DNA from: Leptobrachium leishanense
Lineage: Eukaryota; Chordata; Amphibia; Anura; Megophryidae
Length of the DNA stretch: 64,000 nt
Direction: 5' to 3'
Assembly (NCBI GenBank): GCA_009667805.1
Contig: CM019069.1
Coordinates: 53,262,422-53,326,421 of the forward strand
Numbering within the stretch: the first letter of the stretch is position 1; the number at the start of each line of letters is the position of its first letter. Of this stretch, positions 56,040 through 64,000 are shown in pieces. A program made the position numbers and the translations under genes. The notes under the pieces are model-generated. The model worked only from the letters and a program-made list of their open reading frames with translations. It did no database searches and was not told where the DNA came from.

Positions 56040-56475
56040 TGTAGAAACATAGAAAATGTCGGCAGATAAGAACCTTTCGGCCCATCTAGTCTGCCCAATT
56101 ACATGGATACTTTACCTGGATTTATCTTTTGTTTAGGATAGCCTTATGCCTATCCCATGCCTGCTTAAATTCAATTACTGTTTTGGCCTCTACCACTTCT
56201 ACTGGAAGACTGTTCCATGTATCCACCATCCTCTCAGTAAAATAATGCTTTCTGATGTTACTTTTAAACCTTTGCCCCTCTAATCTAAGACTATGTCCTC
56301 TTGTTTTGCTATTTTGTTTCCTTTTAAATATACTCCCTTCCTCTACCTTGTGGATTCCCTTTACGTATTTAAATGTTTCTATCATATCTCCTCTGTCTCG
56401 TCTTTTATCCAAGCTGTACATGTTAAGATCATTAAGCCTTTCCTGGTAACTTTTCTCCTTCAAGCCGTACTTGCT
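56040..56475 (-). pseudogene. CR1-clade LINE, 3' end copy
   Basis: The minus-strand frame from YGLKEKSYQERLNDLN to KQAWDRHKAILNKR (stop at 56122) is the C-terminal tail of CR1 ORF2, nearly identical to the corresponding part of the adjacent copy. A short 3' UTR follows (56121 down to about 56040), with GGGCAGACTAGATGGGCCGA and TTCTATGTTTCTA. Short 5'-truncated copies like this are typical of CR1. Confidence 0.85.
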
Positions 56476-56868
56476 GTACTTAATAAATATTCCATGGCTG
56501 CACACCCTAATGAAATGGCTGCACACCCTAATGAAATGGGGTGCACACCCTAATGTAACAGGCTGTGCACGCCAGTGGTTCAGGGTGTATGTTGAGGTCA
56601 TGGTGTCAGTGTGTGGAAGGAATTGTCAGTGTGTGCATGTTGTGTTGGTCTCTGTGTATGGGGTTTCAGTGGGTTTTATGTGGTGTATGTTTGTGGGTTG
56701 TCAGTGTGTGGATAAGGTGTCTGTGTGTTGTGTCAGAGTGTGTGTGGGGAGTTGAAAGGAGAGATATGGGTGCAATTTATGGGCTATCCATCTTCAATGG
56801 GGGCATTTGGGAGGTACGAAGAATTGGCCTCATGGACTTATGTTATGCTGTGTTTTAATGAATTTACA

Positions 56869-57771
56869 CAGTGGCAGAAGTACCAGGGTCGCAGTTGCGA
56901 CCGGGCCCTGGCATTCCGCCACTGGAGGGGGGCCCAGTGCCACCGCCAGATTCCGGCAATAAGCGCCAGAATCTGGGAGCAGCGCCGCCGGCTGTTCCTC
57001 TCCCTGCGAGCGGCCCGCTGGCTTGCAGCTTGGCCGCTCGCGTGGGATGGGAACTAGCTGACCAGCGCACGAAATCTCGCGAGAACTCGGCTGCACTGGT
57101 GGTTTCCGGTGAGCGGCCAGGCTGCATGCTTTCAGCGGCCGCTCGCCTCTGAGAGGAACAGAACGCCGGCGGCAGCAGAGGAGGTGAGCTGGGGGCAAAT
57201 ACATCCATGAGCTGGGGGCAAATACATCCATGAGCTGGGGCCTGGGGGCAAATACATCCATGAGCTGGGGGCAAATACATCCATGAGCTGGGGCCTGGGG
57301 GCAAATACATCCATGAGCTGGGGGCAAATACATCCATGAGCTGGGGCAAATACATCCATGAGCTGGGGCGGGGGCAAATACATCCATGAGCTGGGGGCAA
57401 ATACATCCATGAGCTGGGTCCTGACGGCAAATACATCCATGAGTGGGGGCAAATACATCCATGAGTGGGGGTAAATACATCCATGAGCTGAGGGCAAATA
57501 CATCCACGAGCTGGGGGCAAATATATCCACGAGCTGGGGGCAATATATCCATGTGTGGCCTGGGGGCAATATATGTCCATGTGAGCTGGGGGCAATATAT
57601 ATATTCATGTGAGCTGGGGGCAATATACAGTATATATCCGTGTGAGCTGGTGGCAATACTATCTTTTTTATATTGCAGGAAAAAAAAAAGGAAAAATATA
57701 GATTTTTTGGGGGGGGGGGGCCCTTCATGGATTCTTGCACTGGGGCCCTCAGGTTTCTAGTTACGCCACTG
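56869..57771. mobile_element. Nonautonomous hAT element with minisatellite (H9)
   Basis: Left end CAGTGGCAGAAGTACCAGGG; right end (reverse complement) CAGTGGCGTAACTAGAAACC. Perfect 8-bp duplication AATTTACA (56861-56868, 57772-57779). GC-rich left part, 23-bp tandem array, then a G/C-run tail. No transposase; the long minus-strand ORFs are translations of the array. Confidence 0.93.
57185..57655. repeat. Minisatellite, unit about 23 bp
   Basis: About 20 units of GGGGGCAAATACATCCATGA plus GCT, with late variants GGGGGCAATATATCCATGTG. The late variants closely match the array at 47434-47490 in a different hAT family. Confidence 0.92.
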
Positions 57772-57779
57772 AATTTACA

Positions 57780-58481
57780 CGTTGATAACATTTTGATCAA
57801 ACCTATAATTCACACTTCGATTTAATGCAATTACTTTTTACTTTATACCATTCCATTGAGCTGCAGGAGCCACTACGTGGAATTTCTCAGTTCCCCTGCA
57901 TCCTGCCATTGTTCATTCCTGACGTACATTCTTTATAACCTGGATCCCTTTGATGTCTGCATGAAATTGTTACACCACCTTAGTAAAACTGTTGCATAAA
58001 CATGTGAAAAAAGCCCTAAATCCTTTAGACAGAGTGAAGAGAAAATCTGCTCTCCGGTGTTAAACAGATACTGTGCGATAGGCGCTTCCACCTTTTATGC
58101 GGAAGGGAGGCTAGTCGGAAGAATATATTCAAGCCAATATTTCTGCATGAAGCACCGTGAGCTTGAAATCATTTAACAAAAGTTGTAATTACTTTTTTGA
58201 TTAGACTTAGCTCATCAAACTGCAGGAAAATAATTGTCTGTCTGTGCAGATACAGCCAAGTTTATTTACTGAACTGGGAAATGTCATGATGATTTACGCT
58301 GGAATTGCAAATTTTAGGCTAGTATCTCTATAGAAAACATTCTTCAACTCTGCAATTTCTCCCAGGGTTAGCTATATTGACCTCCCTTTTTTTCAGTATT
58401 GCAGAATACATGGTTACGTGATTTGGTCCTGAAAGATTTCTTGACAAAATTTGCAGAGAAGGCAATCGCGATATATACATA
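57780..58481. other. Low-copy, gene-free stretch
   Basis: AT-rich with no recognised repeats or coding sequence. Confidence 0.4.
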
Positions 58482-58504
58482 CACAGTACTGTGCAAAAGT
58501 TTTA

Positions 58505-58929
58505 GGCTAGGGTCAGACTGAGGCAGTGCGAACGCGCGTTCTGGCGCACTTAATCACGGCCGTGCTAGCAGCAGATGCCGGGCAATGACGGCCAATATAC
58601 GAAGTACGGTCGCACAAAAGTCCGGCTGCGCAACGCAAGTGGAAAATGAACGCATTTTTTCGAGAACGTTAAACCACTAGTACTGACGTACAGAGTGCGC
58701 TGCGTCCGCTAGAGGCGTGTGTGCGTGAATTGGAGATGTCAGACACTGCTAATGTCCGGCCAACATAACGTCCAGATGCAAGAAGTGTTTTATTGATGAT
58801 CCGTACAAAATCACGGATGAAACTGCGCATAGTATGACCGCTATTGCGTATTCCGTGAAAAAATACGTCCATTCTTCGAACGCACATTTTCACGGACAAC
58901 GTGAAAAATGCGTTAGTCTGACCCTAGCC
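58505..58929 (+). mobile_element. PIF/Harbinger-type MITE, family A, in a Tc1 terminal repeat
   Basis: Ends GGCTAGGGTCAGACTG and GTCTGACCCTAGCC; TTA at 58502-58504 and 58930-58932. Removing it together with one TTA restores a left terminal repeat that matches the right one. Confidence 0.93.
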
Positions 58930-59319
58930 TTAGGCAGGCGTGAAAAAATGCTGTAAACAAAGAATGCTTTCAGAAATATAAATAATGATTGTTTATATTT
59001 GTCAATTTTCAACATGCAAAATGAGCGAACAAAAGAAAAATTTAATTCAAATCAATATTTGGTGTTACTACCTTTTGCCGTCAAACCAGCATCAATTCTC
59101 ATAGGTACACTTGCACAAAGTCAGGGATTTTGTAGGATTATAGTCTGGTATAATTGGCTGATCATACACCTAACAGATGCTAATGATCATCAAAGTCACA
59201 CGTAGGTTGAAACCCAGTCATGAACTGAAACAGAAACAGCTGTGTAGGAGGCTTAAAACTGGGCGAGGAACAGCCAAACTCTGCTACCAAGGTGAGGTTG
59301 TGAAAGACAGTTTCATGTC

Positions 59320-60320
59320 ATGGCAAGATTGAGCACAGCAACAAGACACAAGGTAGTTATACTGCATCAACAAGGTCTCTCCCAGACAAAGATTTCAAAG
59401 CAGACTGGTTGTTTCAAGATGTGTTGTTCAAGCTCTTTTGAAGAAGAACAAAGAAACGGGCAACGTTGAGGATCGTAGACGCAGTGGTCGGCCAAGGAAA
59501 CTTAGTGCAGCAGATGAAAGACACATCAAGCTTATTGGGCTTCGAAATAGGAAGCTGTCCAGCAGTACCATCAGCTCAGAACTGGCAGAAACCAATGGGA
59601 CCCAGGTACACCCATCTACTGTCTGGAGACGTCTGGCCAGAAGTGGTCTTCATGGAAGAGTTGCAGCCAAAAAGCCATACCTTCGACGTGGGAACAAGGC
59701 CAAGCGACTAAAATATGCACGAAAACATAGGAACTGGGGTGCAGAAAAATGGCAGCAGGTGCTCTGGACTGATGAGTCAAAATGTGAACTATTTGGTGTA
59801 GCAGAAGGCAGTTTGTTCGTCGAAGGGCTGGAGAGTGGTACAATAATGAGTGTCTGCAGGCAACAGCGAAGCATGGTGGAGGTTCCTTGAACGTTTGGTG
59901 CTGCATTTCTGCAAATGGAGTTGGAGATTTGGTGAGGATTAATGGTGTTCTCAATGCTGAGAAATACTTATCCATCATGCAATACCATCAGGGAGGCGTA
60001 TGATTGGCCCCAAATTTATTCTGCAGCAGGACAACAACCCCAAACATACAGCCAATCTTCAGCGTTAAGAAGAACAAGAAGTACTGAAAGTGATGGCACG
60101 GCCCCCAGAGAGCCCTAATCTCAACATCATCGAGTGTGTCTGGGATTACATGAAGAGACAGAAGGATGTGAGAAAGCCGACATCCACAGAAGATCTGTGC
60201 TTAGTTCTCCAAGATGTTTGGAACAACCTACCAGCCGAATTCCTTCAAAAACTGTGTGCAAGTGTACCTAGAAGAATTGCTGCTGTTTTGAAGGCAAAGG
60301 GTGGTCACACCAAATATTGA
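59320..60320 (+). pseudogene. Tc1-like transposase, frameshifted
   Basis: The likely start is ATG 59320 (MARLSTATRHKVV), the usual N-terminal helix-turn-helix region; the region to the stop is about 333 codons. A frameshift near 59425 leads into KKNKETGNVEDRR and the GRPRK basic motif, then WRRLARSGLHGRVAAKKPYL and WTDESKCELFG, containing the first catalytic Asp. The frame breaks again around 59800-59890. In a third frame QQDNNPKHTA (Asp at about 60030) and SPNLNIIECVWD (Glu at 60132-60134) supply the rest of the DDE triad, ending in GGHTKY. A TAA follows NLQR near 60066. The protein cannot be made intact. Confidence 0.9.
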
Positions 60321-60552
60321 TTTGATTTAGATTTTTCTTTTGTTCATTCACTGCATTTTGTTCATTTATGAACATAAATGTGTAACACTTCCATTTGTGA
60401 AAGCCTTCTTTGTTTACAGCATTTTTTCACACCTGCCTAAAACTTTTGCACAGTACTATGGTATATATATATATATATATATATATATGACAGGGTACAG
60501 CACTCACCAAGACCTTAAAGAACTTGTACTGGTGCAAAACAATCCAGTAATA

Positions 60553-60800
60553 TATATTAGATTCACAATGCAGGATGCACTCCAGGACTCATACAGTGTA
60601 TATGAAAAAATCTTTATTAAAGCATTTAAATGTTAATCCGACGTTTCGGCTCCATCTGAGCCTTTATCAAGGTCCTTGACCTTGATAAAGGTTCAGATGG
60701 AGCTGAAACGTCGGAGTAACATGTAAATGCTTTAATAAAGATTTTTTATTTTTTCATATATGTGAGTCCTGGAGTGCATCCTGCATTGTGAATCTAATAA
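60553..60800. repeat. Large foldback repeat
   Basis: Arms of about 115-120 bp: TTAGATTCACAATGCAGGAT at the left pairs with ATCCTGCATTGTGAATCTAA at the right; CCGACGTTTCGGCTCCATCT pairs with AGATGGAGCTGAAACGTCGG. Centre near 60676. TA microsatellites flank it. Confidence 0.88.
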
Positions 60801-60869
60801 TATAATTTATATATATATATATTGTGGTGGAGGGCAAAAAATGTGATAAAAAGCCTCCACGAAATAACT

Positions 60870-60955
60870 AATAAGGTTTATTATTGCAGAAGCCGTTTGC
60901 ACATTTGAATTGCTGTGATGTGTAAATGGCTTCTGCAGTAATAAACCTTATATAT
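60870..60955. repeat. Foldback repeat, arms about 35 bp
   Basis: ATAAGGTTTATTATTGCAGA pairs with CTGCAGTAATAAACCTTAT, and GCCGTTTGCACATTT with GTGTAAATGGC. Confidence 0.8.
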
Positions 60956-60989
60956 ATATTATATATGATTAGATAAGCTTTTTTTAGTC

Positions 60990-61121
60990 TCTGAATTGTG
61001 GCGAACTGTCCCGTATTTTTGACGAATTGAGAGCTCTCTGAATAGACGAACTACCACGAAATTGCACCGTACAGTGAAATTCACTATTCGGTGGCAAGTT
61101 CGTCGCTTATTGAATAACCCT
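60990..61121. mobile_element. Palindromic MITE, family E, right-end fragment
   Basis: GAACTACCACGAAATTGCAC and CGTCGCTTATTGAATAACCC match the right part of the copy at 1257. Confidence 0.5.
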
Positions 61122-61870
61122 TCTAGAAAGCTATACCGTAAAATCCCGCCTGAGTTTCAGATTGTTGCTTGATCCACTCGACACCTGTAATACACACCGT
61201 GTAATTTGCTTTTTAGTGGTTAAAAATACCTCTTCTATAACAGACTAAAACGTTGAAAGGAATATCGGATGATGTGAAGTCATACCGTGTAGGTTGAGTG
61301 ATTGCCACCTGTCTCCGTGTTCTGTTATTTTTTTACTTTATAACTATTGTTATCTTTTTCTACATTGTAATTGAACCAGCTGGTTGGCCTGCCCAGGAAA
61401 GGAAAGAAATATGGTAATTTTTGTTGTCTAAATCGTGTGCAATTCTCAGAGTCTGTCTGGTGTTTCAGTCGGGGGATTCGATATTCAAGCAGCCGTGTCA
61501 TCACATCCAGCTAATAAACTGCTTTCCTGTTAGCGGACTGTGTAATGGTGACTGGCCAGAGTGACCTTGGGCAGGTGATCATTATTTTGGCATGTAATGC
61601 CAGTCACACATCCATCTGATTTGCAGATTGACCGTTCTTCGTTAATTACACTGAACTAATTATCTGTATGTTAGCTGTATATATTTTAATTGCGGTTCTG
61701 ATCATTTTCAATTCCCTTTTTAAGTGACTTATATTGTCGTGTAACAAGGTATTTCCTGCTTGTTTCAACAACCCAATGGAAACTATAGAACTATTTTGGG
61801 CCATAAACAACAATATAGATCATGCCAGTATAGAACATATTATTGCTTTTAAATTACCATAATGCAGATG
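61122..61870. other. Low-copy, gene-free stretch
   Basis: No recognised coding sequence, repeats or RNA genes. Confidence 0.4.
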
Positions 61871-61874
61871 TTAA

Positions 61875-62130
61875 CCCCTTCACTGCTGAGCCATTTCACG
61901 TCTTACAAAAACACGTTTTTTTTTTTATTATTTTTTTTTTTTTTTTTCTGTAAAATTAACATGGTCAGGTTTGTTATCATTGGAAAGGCCATGCTCTGGC
62001 CGTTCTAATGATGCCAAACATGACCCTGCTAGCTGGCAACAGTCGGGAGATATCGGGGTTCAAAGGAACCCCCTATCTTTCCTTAGGAGTCAATGAGGAC
62101 GTTCCCCACACGTCCTCAGCAGTGAAAGGG
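61875..62130. mobile_element. Short piggyBac-type MITE
   Basis: TTAA at 61871-61874 and 62131-62134; ends CCCCTTCACTGCTGA and TCAGCAGTGAAAGGG. The interior has a poly-T stretch and GGAAAGGCCATGCTCTGG, shared with 581-720. Confidence 0.82.
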
Positions 62131-62309
62131 TTAAAGGAGAGACGCAAATCGAAAATGGCTAACACCAATCTTTTTCATTTGCATCTTACCTTTTAACGTC
62201 TAAGTTGCGATCTGGCCACAGGGGAATCCGATGTTTCAACATCACTACCTGCCTGGACCCAATGCATCACTGAGATGGGTAAAGCTGTACTTTAGGTAAT
62301 AGGTATCAC

Positions 62310-62695
62310 CAGGCATGTACTGGCCATAGGGAGATTCCCGGTGGGCCGATGGCTCAGTGGGCCAGTGTGAATGCTGGTTCAACGCGCGGCTCGCAATCTC
62401 CTTAATGGGGAAGGTGAGAACTTCCTCACAATCTGTAAAATAGAACAGTCTGCCACAGTCTCAAATTGGGGTCACCGTGCCGGTGAGACCCGCTGCGCAT
62501 CAGCCTGACCTTAAGACATGATGCGCATGCAACCGTAGTGCCGCTGCGTTGCTTTACCAAATCGCTCTGCAGCATCTCCGTTATCTGTAGAGTGGTTGGT
62601 TTATATACTATTTTTGTGCATGTTTGCATAATTAAAGTGGGTCGGTCTGGATGACGTCCAGGACTGATATTTTGTTCCAGTCCAGTCCAGCCCTG
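62310..62695. mobile_element. Nonautonomous hAT MITE (H10)
   Basis: Left end CAGGCATGTACTGGCC; right end (reverse complement) CAGGGCTGGACTGGAC. Perfect 8-bp duplication GGTATCAC (62302-62309, 62696-62703). No protein. Confidence 0.9.
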
Positions 62696-62811
62696 GGTAT
62701 CACATTATTTTCATGAGAAGCAAAGATATGGAGTGTTTGATGTTGTTTTCGTAATTACACTAGTGGCCAAAATTGTGGATACACCGTCTGATTTTGTCAG
62801 TTTTGGTTGAC

Positions 62812-63027
62812 AAGAGAATTCCTCTGCTTCCCTGGCCTGGAAATAGCCCCGACTTGAATCCCATCGAAAAATCTGTGGTCAAGATTGAAATGCATGGTTT
62901 CGAGCAAGAATCCAAGCAACACGCGAGGACTCATTGAGGCTATACTCAATTCCTGGCATCATTGGATCACAGAAGAGGATGTCAAAAGACTTGTAGAGTC
63001 AATGCCTAGAAGGTGTCCGGCAGTCGT
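62812..63027 (+). pseudogene. Tc1-like transposase, C-terminal remnant
   Basis: The frame reads IPLLPWPGNSPDLNPIEK (third catalytic residue, Glu), then shifts frame to NPSNTRGLIEAILNSWHHWI, then EEDVKRLVESMPRRCPAVVK, a characteristic Tc1-type C-terminus. The Harbinger MITE begins right after this, at GTTAA/GGC, and the reading frame would resume at 63481 with GCTATCCAACACG. The first two catalytic residues are deleted and there is a frameshift, so it is non-functional. Confidence 0.8.
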
Positions 63028-63030
63028 TAA

Positions 63031-63477
63031 GGCTGCTGTCAGACGAGCGTAGTGTTCACGTCCGTGATTGCGCCTAAAAGTACGTTCGTGATAGCATGAA
63101 AGAAAGCCCATCGGAGCCCGTCACACGAAGTACGTCCACACTGAACTGCGGACGCACAACGGCCGCAGCTCACGGACGCAAGGCAGGCAAGAACGTACAA
63201 CCCCTAGAACGGCCGCACAACGTGCGCTGCGTCCGCAACGTCTGCATAGCTTTGTGTGTGAGTGATGGAACGTGGTCAGACGGACTGCATTTATACGTCC
63301 AGCATTTTTCACGGACAAAATGGTTTTGCTTTTTATTTTATTTTCCCTGCTACATCCGTCAAAATATACATCAGTGAATAAACGGACTGTGTGGCCACTA
63401 CTGTGTCTTCCGTACTGACGTACGTCCATGTGCACGGACGTACAGTCCGTAGAAATCACGCTCGTCTGACCCTAGCC
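63031..63477 (+). mobile_element. PIF/Harbinger-type MITE, family B, in a Tc1 transposase remnant
   Basis: Ends GGCTGCTGTCAGACGAGCG and GTCTGACCCTAGCC; perfect TAA duplication (63028-63030, 63478-63480). Core ACAACCCCTAGAACGGCCGC as in 24995. Confidence 0.92.
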
Positions 63478-63851
63478 TAAGGCTATCCAACACGTTATTG
63501 AAAAAAACCACATTGTGACAAACTAGAAATTATCATTTTTATGCCTTATAATAGCCAAGATGCATTATGGGACATTTCCAGCCAAAATTTAACTTATTTA
63601 AAGATTTTTTGTTGCTAAGGCAATCAGTTACTATATAAAATTTTACTTGTGCTATGACATGTTTAGAGATTTTTATATAAAAAAGTACTTTAAACTGCAA
63701 ACGTTTGTAAAAATGTAAGGTGTATCCACAGTTTTGGCCACTAGGGTACTTAGAAATTAGATTTTTTTTCTGTTCCCTTTAAAAAAGATTAACGACATCT
63801 AGAAAGGTGCAATACATAATATATTATATTCCTGTACACTATACTGTAGAG

Positions 63852-64000
63852 GCTATTCACTAAACTCCGAATTGGCCCCAAATTGCACCGAACGATCAAT
63901 TTCACCGTATCTGCAATTTAGTGGCAGTTTGTCTATTCATTAAGCTGTCAATTCGCCAAATACAGGTGAACTGACAGCAAAATACGGGGCAATTGGCTGC
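63852..64000. mobile_element. Palindromic MITE, family E, cut by the window edge
   Basis: GGCTATTCACTAAACTCCGA, ATTGCACCGAACGATCAATT and CAATTCGCCAAATACAGG follow the family order seen at 44322. Confidence 0.5.

Larger units (their letters stand above)
58482..60461 (+). mobile_element. Tc1-like DNA transposon with a MITE in its left terminal repeat
   Basis: TA-flanked ends containing AGTACTGTGCAAAAGTTTTA and, after the MITE at 58505-58929, GGCAGGCGTGAAAAAATGCT. The right end is the inverse (GCATTTTTTCACACCTGCCT, then ACTTTTGCACAGTACT). The transposase is broken. Confidence 0.9.
62758..63746 (+). mobile_element. Internally deleted Tc1-like element split by a Harbinger MITE
   Basis: TA-flanked ends CACTAGTGGCCAAAATTGTG and, inverted at the right, CCCTAGTGGCCAAAACTGTG. 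Only the C-terminal part of the transposase remains. A family B MITE occupies 63031-63477. Confidence 0.88.

Noticed and set aside
56830..57800. Long minus-strand ORFs (222-243 aa) rich in HGCICPQLMDVF
   Set aside because: All three frames are open because the 23-bp array lacks stops. There is no start context or domain.

Overview
This window looks like intergenic or intronic DNA from a large, transposon-rich vertebrate genome, most likely an anuran amphibian. The assignment is inference. It rests on the mix of CR1 and L2 LINEs, a Ty3/gypsy element, Tc1-like elements, and many short hAT, PIF/Harbinger and piggyBac derivatives in low-coding, AT-rich DNA. I recognise no intact host gene. Almost every long ORF is either transposon protein or an artefact of tandem repeats. 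One weak candidate for a host promoter and first exon lies at about 12.68-12.84 kb.

Layout. 0-8.5 kb: end of a Harbinger MITE, a chain of consecutive hairpins (about 640-1260), palindromic MITEs with GGGTTATTC ends, and a VNTR-bearing hAT element (3891-5522). 8.5-12.3 kb: a 1.9-kb hAT element (8529-10441) full of a G-rich minisatellite and inserted in an L2 tail, then a SINE, a TAA-rich tract and the 3' part of an L2 LINE. 12.3-32 kb: mostly low-copy AT-rich DNA with a hAT element (16025-16939), two piggyBac-type MITEs (one with a 344-bp foldback), two Harbinger MITEs, a Tc1 remnant (25979-26526) and small hAT elements. 32-41.4 kb: a three-level nest. A Harbinger MITE holds another copy of its own family and also a complete Ty3/gypsy retrotransposon (32782-41268, minus strand) with about 1.13-kb LTRs, a proline-tRNA-type primer site, a PNMA-like Gag and a frameshifted Pol. 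41.4-50.3 kb: a cluster of Harbinger MITEs, a foldback hAT, a piggyBac MITE, a hAT element with two minisatellites, and a hAT (48059-50270) carrying several younger insertions. 50.3-58 kb: three more hAT elements, two with minisatellites, and two CR1 fragments. 58-64 kb: a Tc1-like element with a broken transposase and a MITE in its terminal repeat, palindromic MITEs, piggyBac and hAT MITEs, and a deleted Tc1 element split by a Harbinger MITE.

Target-site duplications are well preserved: TTA/TAA for Harbinger MITEs, 8 bp for hAT, TTAA for piggyBac, TA for Tc1 and 4 bp for the gypsy element. They let the insertion order be read directly. The main points of interest are the nested insertions, the PNMA-type retrotransposon, and a group of hAT elements that carry minisatellites shared between families with different terminal repeats.
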